This document shows, piece by piece, positions 1-6,583 of a stretch of 14,495 nucleotides of DNA (positions are counted from its first letter, which is position 1; every line of letters begins with the position of its first letter). Position numbers and translations under genes: made by a program. Below the pieces are notes generated by a model that saw only the letters and a program-made list of their open reading frames with translations, was not told the origin of the DNA and did not search any database. The stretch spans positions 1 to 14,495 of the forward strand of contig CAZVVN010000078.1 in assembly GCA_964630665.1 (NCBI GenBank), read 5' to 3'. This stretch comes from UBA9619 sp964630665. Its GTDB lineage: Bacteria > Pseudomonadota > Gammaproteobacteria > Arenicellales > UBA868.

Positions 1-794
1 ATAATGACCTTGGTGGCCCGCAGGCCGCACTGCCGATTCTCATAGTTGATGAGTGGCAGGATCCGGTTATAACACTGCATCGCGCCTTCCCGATCACCTG
101 CCTGGAACTTTTCCACCACCGGTTTGATCAGATCGGGGATCAGTGCCGAACACATGGTGCCGGTAGCGCCGGCATCAAGATCGGCCATCAGGGTGATCCC
201 TTCTTCTCCGTCGAAAGGACCGAGGATATCGTCACCGCCCTCGGCAATCAGGGCACGCAGTTTTCCGGCTGCCTGAGGCGTCTCGATCTTGAAGTACTGG
301 AGCAGCGGGATCGATTGCGCCATTCGAACCAGTAATGACACCGGCAAGTGGACTCCGGAAAGTGGTGCATCCTGCACCATGATCGGGATACCGCCCGCAG
401 TGGCAGCCCTGTCGAAATACTCGAAAATAGCCTGCTCGACCGCCTGCAGTCCAACGCCGTGATAAGGCGGCATCAGCATGACCATGTCCGCACCCAGATC
501 TGCCGCACTGCGGCAGCGGTCCTCGACCACCTGGGTAGAGAAGTGCGAACAGGTGACGATCACTGGAACGCGTCCGGCAACGTACTCGAGGCACACCCGC
601 ATCAGCTGATCCCGCTCAGCATCGCTCAACAGGAACTGCTCTGAATAGTTGGCAATGATGCAAAGACCGTCGACACCCTGGTCGATCATACAATCCAGCA
701 CCCGCCGTTGACTGTCGATATCCAGTGCCCCGACGTCGTCGAACGGTGTCGGTACGATGGGGAACACACCCCGGTATGCCGCAGATTCATTCAT
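1..794 (-). CDS. DapA/DHDPS-family lyase or aldolase (C-terminus beyond window)
   Basis: The first 264 codons of a class I (Schiff-base) TIM-barrel lyase of the dihydrodipicolinate synthase/N-acetylneuraminate lyase family are visible. The remaining ~35-45 residues lie past the left edge. It begins MNESAAYRGVFPIVPTPFDD, the usual family opening. The catalytic lysine is K169 (QYFKIE) and the barrel tyrosine is Y111 (MPPYHG). The pyruvate-carboxylate loop, GTTGE in true DapA, reads A48-N-Y-S-E52, so it is unlikely to be the lysine-pathway enzyme. In this family, catabolic members cleave keto-deoxy acids or deaminate pyrroline-4-hydroxy-2-carboxylate. The latter fits the betaine-type neighbours but is inference. 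CAGGGT seven bases before the ATG is a reasonable ribosome site. The reading frame continues upstream without a stop into the Rieske remnant at 825-975, but no start codon there supports a longer protein. Confidence 0.88.
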   Translation of the reverse strand, partial: MNESAAYRGVFPIVPTPFDDVGALDIDSQRRVLDCMIDQGVDGLCIIANYSEQFLLSDAERDQLMRVCLEYVAGRVPVIVTCSHFSTQVVEDRCRSAADLGADMVMLMPPYHGVGLQAVEQAIFEYFDRAATAGGIPIMVQDAPLSGVHLPVSLLVRMAQSIPLLQYFKIETPQAAGKLRALIAEGGDDILGPFDGEEGITLMADLDAGATGTMCSALIPDLIKPVVEKFQAGDREGAMQCYNRILPLINYENRQCGLRATKVI

Positions 795-824
795 CGCAAT
801 ACCCTGCTGTACTGATGTGCACTT

Positions 825-975
825 ATTATCGCCAGGATTGGTGAACTGGCTGATGTGCCCGGCATAGTACCAGCACCGGTAGCGGATAGCAGTCTTTTCA
901 CGCTGAAAAATCAGGGTCCAGGTAACAAAGCGAAGGCAGCGTGTGGCAAGAAGGCGCCGGAGACGGACCACCCAT
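825..975 (-). pseudogene. Decayed N-terminus of a third Rieske oxygenase
   Basis: Reading leftward from an ATG at 975, the frame gives TLPSLCYLDPD (ending at 910) and then hits a stop. A shift equal to a two-base loss in GATTTTTCAG brings in IFQREK, then CWYYAGHISQFTNPGD, down to about 825. This is the N-terminal segment of quaternary-amine Rieske oxygenases. Against residues 25-52 of the intact oxygenase at 5397-6503 I count 14 identities in 28 positions, plus Y-D-D of YLDPD against its YTDQD. The Rieske cluster motifs and catalytic domain are missing. The frame runs directly into the DapA-family gene, so a deletion probably joined the two. It lacks an obvious ribosome site and is not expected to make protein. 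Confidence 0.72.
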
Positions 976-1020
976 CGGCTGGGCTTGGAGCAATGTAGGA
1001 TCTCGATTAATCAGACAATT

Positions 1021-1031
1021 CCAGAATCTGG
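1021..1031. repeat. Perfect short palindrome, possible operator
   Basis: CCAGAATCTGG is an odd-length perfect inverted repeat (5+1+5), lying upstream of the ATG of the decayed Rieske fragment and of the DapA-family gene. A second inverted repeat with arms GTTAC and GTAAC and an 11-base spacer follows at 1035-1055. Such arms suit a dimeric repressor, but repeats this short also arise by chance, and no regulator gene is present here to pair them with. Confidence 0.25.
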
Positions 1032-1085
1032 GGCGTTACTCTTACAGCTCGTAACACCGCAAGCAAATTCAAGGACATCGGCAGT

Positions 1086-1106
1086 CAAAAGTGAGCTTTT
1101 CTCACC
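1086..1106 (-). terminator. Probable intrinsic terminator after the sulfotransferase gene
   Basis: Directly after the TAA of the sulfotransferase gene, the leftward transcript reads GGTGAG-AAAAG-CTCACT-TTT. That is a 5 bp stem plus a G-U pair, a five-base loop, and a short U run. The stem is short and only moderately GC-rich, so termination may be partial. Its position at the exact operon end supports the call. Confidence 0.5.
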
Positions 1107-1847
1107 TTATACTTTCAGGCGATAAGCGTGCAGGTGTTCATAATGTGGTAGCACCTGCTCGTAGAGCCGCTTTGCATGGTCGGGTGCGCCCGAGATCTCC
1201 ACGTAGCCCGGCTTCTGCGCTGCCAGTCCGGTGGAAGCCTTTAATGTCTCGTGCCAGGAGCCGCCGTCATACCAGCTGTATGCCTCCGTACCGGCACCCG
1301 CCTCCCAGGTTAGTGCTTCTTTTATAAAGGGTATTCCTGCCGCGTCACAATAAGCGCTAACCATGCCTTCGGGATTTTCCAGAAGATCGTCCGAGTCAAT
1401 AACAGGCGGCGCCTTACCGTCGCGATCTGCCAGCCGATCGAACAACTCACGCTGCTCCAGGAACGCCAGTTCCTTCAAGTGCACATCCGGCCAGCGTTTC
1501 TGCACGCTGGTCACCACCTTGGCTGCATCACGAATCAGGAAGGAATGATTGAAGTAGCCGAGAAACTCATCGTTCCAGTGATTCTCGATGTAATGCGGAA
1601 AATCCTTGGAAAAAACGGGACCCCGGACCGCGGCCTGTTTAAGCTTCGACCAGACCTTCTCAAAAGTGAGCCCCGGCTTTCTTGGGCTGTCCGGCGTCAA
1701 ACGGGGCCACAGGGCACCATCGCCCTCGTACCACCATTCCCCGAATGGCTCATGAAAACATTCCATATCGCCGCGCTGGCGCATCATCCACTCGAAGGCG
1801 GTGCCAGTAGACCGGGGCGTTGCCCAGAGCACAAGGATCCTGTGCAT
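1107..1847 (-). CDS. PAPS-dependent sulfotransferase-family protein
   Basis: A 246-residue cytosolic protein with the sulfotransferase nucleotide signature. An N-terminal 5'-phosphosulfate loop lies in the strand-loop-helix LVLWATPRSTGTAFEW (residues 5-20, PRSTGTA 11-17). A 3'-phosphate site FLIRDAAKVVTS (103-114) carries R106 and S114. HEPF at 32-35 follows the first helix. Such enzymes transfer a sulfuryl group from PAPS to a hydroxyl or amine. The acceptor cannot be read from sequence. The start is ATG 1847 because the fold begins right there and GAAGAG lies upstream. A longer TTG-initiated frame from 1931 adds 28 residues with no family resemblance. The gene directly upstream encodes an APS kinase, the enzyme that makes PAPS, so the two probably form a donor-transferase pair. 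A distant sulfotransferase-like protein of other function is possible. Confidence 0.8.
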   Translation of the reverse strand: MHRILVLWATPRSTGTAFEWMMRQRGDMECFHEPFGEWWYEGDGALWPRLTPDSPRKPGLTFEKVWSKLKQAAVRGPVFSKDFPHYIENHWNDEFLGYFNHSFLIRDAAKVVTSVQKRWPDVHLKELAFLEQRELFDRLADRDGKAPPVIDSDDLLENPEGMVSAYCDAAGIPFIKEALTWEAGAGTEAYSWYDGGSWHETLKASTGLAAQKPGYVEISGAPDHAKRLYEQVLPHYEHLHAYRLKV

Positions 1848-2002
1848 TGGGCTTATCTCTTCAACAAGGACAAGACACTGCCCTGGACCATGGGGATCGA
1901 GAAATAGTCGCCTCCCACCTGTATAACTCAACAGAATCCATCACTTTGTGTTTCACAGCCAAGCACTGGTCAGTGTCATTCAGACGTGCCCGGTACGCTA
2001 CG

Positions 2003-3052
2003 CTAAACATAGTTCTGGTCTTCTAGAAACACCAGTATCTGATCTGCCAGCAGGTCCGGATTGTTGCCTGCAGCATCCAGAACAATGTCAGCATTTTCGG
2101 GAACCTCATAGTCAGAGTCGATGCCGGTAAAGTTCTTCAATTCTCCCGCCCTTGCTTTTTTGTACAACGACTTCGGGTCGCGCGCTTCACAAACCGCCAG
2201 CGACGCATCTACAAAAATCTCGACAAACTCGTCTCTGCCCATAAGGTCTCGCGCCATCTGGCGCTCAGACTGAAACGGAGAAATAAATGAGGTCAGTACG
2301 ATCAATCCGGCATCCAACATGAGTTTTGCGACCTCCGCGATGCGGCGGATGTTCTCGACCCGGTCCTGATCGGTAAATCCGAGGTCGCGGCTGAGCCCAT
2401 GGCGAACGTTGTCGCCATCGAGCAGATAAGTGCGCCTCCCCATCGCATGCAGCTTTTGTTCCAACAGATCTGCAACCGTCGACTTACCGGCTCCAGAAAG
2501 GCCCGTGAACCAGAGTACGCATGGTTTTTGCTCGTTAGCCTGTGCACGGGCCGCCTTGTCGACTTTCATTTGGTACCAGCCGATGTTGGTGGCCCGGCGC
2601 AGTGCAAAGTCGATGACTCCAGTACCAACTGTTGCGTTCTCACCCTTATCGATCAGAGTAAACGCACCGGACCAGTCATCGCTGGCATCGTCATCGAATG
2701 GAACAGCCCGGTCCAAGGCTATCTTGCAGTAGCCGATCTCACCCGAGATCAATGTTTTCGCCGCGAGATGCTCCAAAGTCTCCGGGTCAACACGGTACGA
2801 GAGGTCGGTGATCTGGACCGTCGCTTCGACCCCAGCGAGGCGAATCAGATAAGGCCGCTCCGGAAGCATGGGATCGTGACCGGCCCAGACAAAATGGGCG
2901 GCAAACTGATCTGCAGTAGGCGTTTTCCCGTCAGTCGGTAGTAACAAGCCATCGACAAGCGGCTTGTACTCCCCGCTCAGAAGCGCTGCCGACACTTCAC
3001 GCAGCTTTCGGACTTTTCTGCTCTCCTTGTCCTGCGAAGTACGCTCACTCAT
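2003..3052 (-). CDS. APS kinase fused to an orphan CysN C-terminal domain (GTPase-less CysN-CysC)
   Basis: A 349-residue protein. Residues about 175-349 are a complete adenylylsulfate kinase: P-loop GLSGAGKS (184-191), DGDNVRHGL (212-220), the FISPF segment (256-260) and the KNFTGIDSDYE region (306-316). It phosphorylates APS to PAPS. Residues about 45-158 match the last beta-barrel (EF-Tu domain III-like) of sulfate adenylyltransferase subunit CysN: ADQFAAHFVW, LEHLAAKTL and FALRRATNIGW. The GTPase domain and domain II of CysN are absent. In their place are about 44 charged residues of no recognised family. Full CysN-CysC fusions run about 600-640 residues, so this is a stand-alone C-terminal half with its own ATG and stop, not a window-edge artefact. 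The ribosome site is weak. It sits 25 bases after the MDR gene and upstream of the sulfotransferase. Confidence 0.9.
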   Translation of the reverse strand: MSERTSQDKESRKVRKLREVSAALLSGEYKPLVDGLLLPTDGKTPTADQFAAHFVWAGHDPMLPERPYLIRLAGVEATVQITDLSYRVDPETLEHLAAKTLISGEIGYCKIALDRAVPFDDDASDDWSGAFTLIDKGENATVGTGVIDFALRRATNIGWYQMKVDKAARAQANEQKPCVLWFTGLSGAGKSTVADLLEQKLHAMGRRTYLLDGDNVRHGLSRDLGFTDQDRVENIRRIAEVAKLMLDAGLIVLTSFISPFQSERQMARDLMGRDEFVEIFVDASLAVCEARDPKSLYKKARAGELKNFTGIDSDYEVPENADIVLDAAGNNPDLLADQILVFLEDQNYV

Positions 3053-3077
3053 GTTCTAGAGATCCATTCCTTGGGCT

Positions 3078-4187
3078 TCAAGTACCTGGAACCACCACGA
3101 TATTCCCAACATGGCGTTTGTCTATAAATGCCTGCTGTGCCTCACGCAGCTTTTCCAGCGGGTATGTTGCAGCCAACAACGGGCGAACCTCCCCGCGCTC
3201 GATATATCCCACGAGATCCTCAAAGACCCCCGGTGGTGGTACCGTAGCGCCGGTAAAAGTAAGGTCATGCAGATAAAAGGTGCGTAAATCAAAATTGACT
3301 ATAGGTCCTGCAATAGCACCTGCACAAGTGTAACGACCGCCGCGCGAGATAACCTCGATCAGCTGTGGCCATAGTGCACCTCCGACAACATCGGCGACCA
3401 CATCTACAAAATCCTGCCCGATTGCGTCAAGCAAGGCGGACCTCAGGTCCTCCGGTGACCGGTCGATCACGGCATACGGCCCGACGGCACGCACGCCCGC
3501 CGCTTTGTCAGCGCCAGACATGGCAATACATCTTGCACCACGCCGATTGGCCAGCTGTATCAAAGCGCTACCCACACCACCGGAACCACCCGTGATCAGT
3601 ACCGTGTCTCCTTCCGTGACTTTAGCGCGGTTCAGCATATTCTCCGCAGTGACGTAGGAGCAGACGTAGGTTGCCAGCTCTGCGTCCGATAAGGAGCTAT
3701 CGACTGGACGAATCTGGCGATGAGAAACCTTGGTGTACTGTGCGTAGCCACCATCGCATTCGCTGCCGAAGTACCCTGTTTTGGCAAGATTCAAAGGGTC
3801 GTCCCAATCTCTAAGCCAGCCGTCAATCATGACGCGCCGACCAATTAACGATTTCTCAACCTGATCACCTACATTTACCACTGTGCCGACCGCATCAGCC
3901 CCTTGGATGCGTGGGAAAGAGACGGATGCACCGCCCCAGGTACCGTCCTGTCCATCGGCGCCAACCAGGGCCTCACCGGTGGTCGCATCCGTGTTGCCTT
4001 TGGAATACCAGGCACTGCGGGTGTTGACATCGGTATTGTTGAGGCCACAGGCACCGACACGGATCAGTACCTGGTCAGATCCAGGAACCGGGGTGGGCCA
4101 ATCCTCGTGAAACACCAGCTTGTCCAGACCTCCATGACCGATCAGAACGACCGCCTGCATAGAGTCAGGAATACCTTTAACTGTCAC
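3078..4187 (-). CDS. MDR-superfamily NAD(P)-dependent oxidoreductase, zinc-free quinone-oxidoreductase type
   Basis: A 369-residue medium-chain dehydrogenase/reductase. The GroES-like N-terminal half includes DQVLIRVGACGLNNTDV (38-54). The Rossmann half has ITGGSGGVGSALIQLA (198-213). The four-cysteine structural zinc lobe and the usual catalytic-zinc cysteine of alcohol dehydrogenases are absent, which points to the quinone-oxidoreductase/enoyl-reductase branch. An insertion at about 64-92 (TTGEALVGADGQDGTWGG and neighbours) is longer than in simple QOR proteins. The start is GTG at 4187, backed by AGGGGG four bases upstream. The next ATG, nine codons in, has no ribosome site. It begins 15 bases after the enolase-superfamily gene, so the two are co-transcribed. 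The substrate is unknown. Reduction of an enoyl or ketone intermediate of the local pathway is a guess. Confidence 0.85.
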   Translation of the reverse strand: MTVKGIPDSMQAVVLIGHGGLDKLVFHEDWPTPVPGSDQVLIRVGACGLNNTDVNTRSAWYSKGNTDATTGEALVGADGQDGTWGGASVSFPRIQGADAVGTVVNVGDQVEKSLIGRRVMIDGWLRDWDDPLNLAKTGYFGSECDGGYAQYTKVSHRQIRPVDSSLSDAELATYVCSYVTAENMLNRAKVTEGDTVLITGGSGGVGSALIQLANRRGARCIAMSGADKAAGVRAVGPYAVIDRSPEDLRSALLDAIGQDFVDVVADVVGGALWPQLIEVISRGGRYTCAGAIAGPIVNFDLRTFYLHDLTFTGATVPPPGVFEDLVGYIERGEVRPLLAATYPLEKLREAQQAFIDKRHVGNIVVVPGT

Positions 4188-4191
4188 GCTG

Positions 4192-4198
4192 CCCCCTT
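4192..4198 (-). promoter_or_regulatory. Ribosome binding site selecting the GTG start at 4187
   Basis: The leftward strand reads AAGGGGG, four bases before GTG. It lies in the 15-base gap after the upstream stop codon and outweighs the later ATG as initiator. Confidence 0.7.
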
Positions 4199-4202
4199 TC
4201 CC

Positions 4203-5321
4203 TTACACGCTACCGGGCAAATAGACAGCCACCGGTTCACCGAGCCATTCCTCGTCGGGTGCGACACCAAGGCCTGGTTCGTCGGGCGGCGACAACATAC
4301 CGTCATCGACACGAGCGCCCCGGCCGGGTGCCGGGTCAACGGTGATCATATCCTGACACGACCAGACTCGCAGGCGATGGGGCTCGGGAATGGTCTGGGC
4401 GAGATGGACGGCATCCGTATCCGCCAGTACTGTGCCGCCGGTGGGCATCACTGAGATTCCAATGCCGTGCGCAAGTGCCAGGTCGCGGATGCGAGCTGCG
4501 CGGGTCAGGCCACCCACCCGGTTGATCTTTATGTTGATGAGTTCCGCGATCCCTTCTCTGACAATAAGGGTCATATCCTCCAATGTGTCCAGCCGTTCGT
4601 CGATCCCAATCGGGTGCGAGGTCAGGCGGCGCACAGCCAGGCAATCATCGAGTGTTTCGCAGGGTTGTTCAAAGGTAACCGGCAGGTCAGTCAACGCATT
4701 CATGACAGTCACCGCCTCGGCACGCGTCCAGGCCCTGTTGGCGTCATAGAAGATCACTTCACCCCGCAGGCGGTTCTCTTCCAGGTAGCGGATCCGTTCT
4801 ATGTCCTGCTCTACATTGGCTCCAACCTTGGCCGAGTGCACACGATACCCACGCGCCCGATAGCCCTCGATCTCGGCCAACATCTGACGGGGTGTGCCGG
4901 TCGAGATCGATGACGCCACCGGTATCGGGGCCGGATAACACCCCCCCAGAAGCTCGGCAACAGGCATCCCAGCGGCCTGACCGGCGATATCCCAGCAGGC
5001 GATGTCCAGCGGTGCCTTGGCATAGAGGTGACCGGGTAGCGCGAGATCCATGGCACGGTTGATAGGCCCGGCCCGACGTGGATCCATGTTCAGCACCGCA
5101 GATGCCATTGTCTCAATACCTGCCCGTATTCCTGGACCATGCGCCGGCAGATAGGTGTGCCCCCAGGGACAGCCTTCCGCCCAGCCTGAGAGACCTTCAT
5201 CAGTGTCTATGCGCACAAAAGTACTGTCCAGCACCTCGAACTTGAGCCTGCCTCCCGAAAGCCAGTAGGGCTTAGCGAGCGGCAATTCCTTTTTCCACAC
5301 CGTGATACCGGTGATTTTCAA
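4203..5321 (-). CDS. Mandelate racemase/muconate-lactonizing enzyme family protein, near hydroxyproline(-betaine) epimerases and dehydratases
   Basis: A 372-residue enolase-superfamily enzyme: capping domain 1-~125, then a TIM barrel. The acid/base lysines are K165 (HSAKVGA) and K265 (NIKINRVGG). The metal ligands are D193 (YDAN), E218 (FEQPC) and D241 (GIDE). The two-lysine layout, GHLYAKAPLDIACWDIAGQ (97-115) and the C-terminal PGLGVAPDEEWLG resemble 4-hydroxyproline-betaine 2-epimerase (HpbD) and cis-3-hydroxy-L-proline dehydratase. These abstract the alpha proton, then epimerise or dehydrate. Exact substrate is uncertain. Where those relatives have an acidic-W-G-G motif after barrel strand seven, this protein reads VMPTGGTVLAD (291-301), losing the acidic residue and the tryptophan. 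The start is TTG at 5321, supported by AAGGAG eight bases upstream. It follows the Rieske gene by 75 bases in the same direction. Confidence 0.87.
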   Translation of the reverse strand: MKITGITVWKKELPLAKPYWLSGGRLKFEVLDSTFVRIDTDEGLSGWAEGCPWGHTYLPAHGPGIRAGIETMASAVLNMDPRRAGPINRAMDLALPGHLYAKAPLDIACWDIAGQAAGMPVAELLGGCYPAPIPVASSISTGTPRQMLAEIEGYRARGYRVHSAKVGANVEQDIERIRYLEENRLRGEVIFYDANRAWTRAEAVTVMNALTDLPVTFEQPCETLDDCLAVRRLTSHPIGIDERLDTLEDMTLIVREGIAELINIKINRVGGLTRAARIRDLALAHGIGISVMPTGGTVLADTDAVHLAQTIPEPHRLRVWSCQDMITVDPAPGRGARVDDGMLSPPDEPGLGVAPDEEWLGEPVAVYLPGSV

Positions 5322-5329
5322 TGAACGTA

Positions 5330-5335
5330 CTCCTT
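5330..5335 (-). promoter_or_regulatory. Ribosome binding site selecting the TTG start at 5321
   Basis: AAGGAG on the leftward strand, eight bases before TTG. No ATG or GTG with comparable support lies nearby, and the MKITGITVW opening is the expected first strand of the family. Confidence 0.75.
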
Positions 5336-5396
5336 GTGTCCCGAGCAGTGCTGATCGGCGAGCATGCCCCTTCCAGTCACCCAGCTTATCTGCGGG

Positions 5397-6503
5397 TTAA
5401 TCTTCAAGCCCCTCACGCACCCACTGCTGTAGAACCTTGATCGAATGCTCTGAATTCACGCCACCCTGGGGGTCGATGACAAGCGGCCCGGGCCGATAGC
5501 CCAGGCATTTATACCCGCGCTGTTGCGATTCGACCAGATGAATATCTTCCTCGACCGTTGATTCGCGATCCTGAACTGCGAGATCGCGAATCACTGGTGA
5601 CTCTTCACCATCCACCGTGTACCAGCCCCTCCAGACTTCGACAGCTTCGACATCGATCGGCCGCCAGTGGTATGTGTTGAGGACGTTGCCGGGATAGACC
5701 TGGAACGAAAACATCGGCCACAAATACCAGGAGGAATAGTGACCGGCATGCGCGTTGGCATCAAGGTCGATGGAATAGCTCATCTGGTCAAGATTCTGAC
5801 ATTCAGTCGTGTGGCGCAGACAATACCCTTGTGGCTGGATGTCGTAGGTCTCAGGTTTTATAACGCCTGTGGCAAAAGTCTTGTGATTGATCCGGCAGTG
5901 GTAACACTCGGAATAGTTCTCGACCGAGACCTTCCAGTTACATTTTTCCGGTACCCGGATCCATTCCAGGGGCTTCAGGGCATCGATGTCAGGCACAAAT
6001 GTCCTCAGTTCCTGCTCAACACCTGGGTACCACGAGTCCATAGATGCAGTGCTGTCATCCAGATTGACAAAAACAAAACCGCAGAAGACTTCTGTGCGGA
6101 CCTCCGACAGGCAGATCGTCTCTTTTGAAAAACCTGACACAACTTCAGTGTTGGGGCCTTTGAAAAACTGGCCATCCAGCGTATAGCTCCATGCATGGTA
6201 CGGGCAGGTAATCACCTTCCGACAATTACCCGCACCCTGCACGAGTTCGTGGGCCCGGTGCTGACAGACATTGTAGAAAGTGTGCAGCTCGCCCTGGCCG
6301 TCACGGATACAGAACAATCTCTGCCCGGCGATATCAAAAGTAAAGTAATCCCCCGGATTTGGTACCTGTGATTCGTGGCCGGCATACTGCCAGGTGCGCA
6401 TGAATAAACCGGCCCTCTCCTGACGGTAGATATCCTGATCGGTGTAGTAGCCTCCTTCCAGGGAACTCACCGGCTCGGAGCGTGTGGTTCTCTCACCACT
6501 CAT
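5397..6503 (-). CDS. Rieske-type oxygenase alpha subunit, quaternary-amine demethylase-like
   Basis: A 368-residue non-heme iron oxygenase. The [2Fe-2S] Rieske domain has C80-Q-H82 and C100-P-Y-H103. The catalytic domain has H202 and H207 in ECYHCRINH plus D320 in EEDIHLVES. The bridging position, three residues before the first histidine, is Glu199. Carnitine oxygenase CntA also uses Glu there, whereas ring-hydroxylating dioxygenases use Asp. Family members hydroxylate an N-methyl or C-H bond of a betaine, releasing formaldehyde or an aldehyde. The local DMGDH-type flavoprotein supports N-demethylation. Start: ATG 6503 has AGAG eight bases upstream. In-frame TTG at 6524 and GTG at 6512 are less likely but would add up to seven residues. 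No reductase subunit is encoded nearby, so electrons must come from a protein encoded elsewhere. It is the first gene of the leftward operon. Confidence 0.88.
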   Translation of the reverse strand: MSGERTTRSEPVSSLEGGYYTDQDIYRQERAGLFMRTWQYAGHESQVPNPGDYFTFDIAGQRLFCIRDGQGELHTFYNVCQHRAHELVQGAGNCRKVITCPYHAWSYTLDGQFFKGPNTEVVSGFSKETICLSEVRTEVFCGFVFVNLDDSTASMDSWYPGVEQELRTFVPDIDALKPLEWIRVPEKCNWKVSVENYSECYHCRINHKTFATGVIKPETYDIQPQGYCLRHTTECQNLDQMSYSIDLDANAHAGHYSSWYLWPMFSFQVYPGNVLNTYHWRPIDVEAVEVWRGWYTVDGEESPVIRDLAVQDRESTVEEDIHLVESQQRGYKCLGYRPGPLVIDPQGGVNSEHSIKVLQQWVREGLED

Positions 6504-6583
6504 AGCCAACACTCTGTCTATCAAGCACCTGTGTACTATAGTCCTGTTTCAAGAAGCTTCACACACTGTTGTAAGGAGTCACG
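6504..6583. promoter_or_regulatory. Divergent promoter region with shared palindrome
   Basis: Eighty bases separate the two divergent operons. ACTATAGT at 6535-6542 is a perfect palindrome, and either strand offers TATAGT, five of six matches to a -10 box. No good -35 box lies at standard spacing on either side, so an activator may be needed or the -10 reading may be wrong. AAGGAG at 6573-6578 is the ribosome site of the rightward operon. Confidence 0.4.

Larger units (their letters stand above)
795..1106. other. 312-base gap without an intact gene
   Basis: This gap holds, from right to left, a terminator-like hairpin (about 1086-1106), two short inverted repeats (1021-1031; GTTAC/GTAAC at 1035-1039 and 1051-1055), the frameshifted Rieske N-terminus (975-825), and the ribosome site of the DapA-family gene. 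I see no convincing sigma-70 promoter. The best leftward candidate is TTGTCT with a 15-base spacer to TACATT, which is weak. No tRNA or other RNA gene was recognised. Confidence 0.6.

Noticed and set aside
1..794. Annotation as lysine-pathway DapA
   Set aside because: The GTTGE substrate loop is replaced by ANYSE, and the neighbours are catabolic.
943..1125. Small rightward open frame rich in arginine
   Set aside because: It lies antisense to the Rieske remnant and crosses the terminator and the sulfotransferase end. Its composition is typical of chance translation.
1848..1931. Longer sulfotransferase with a TTG start at 1931
   Set aside because: The added 28 residues show no family similarity, and the fold begins exactly at the ATG at 1847, which has a GAAGAG ribosome site.
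1966..1977. CACTGGTCAGTG palindrome between the APS kinase and sulfotransferase genes
   Set aside because: The loop is too small for a stable hairpin, there is no U run and no linked regulator. It is most likely chance.
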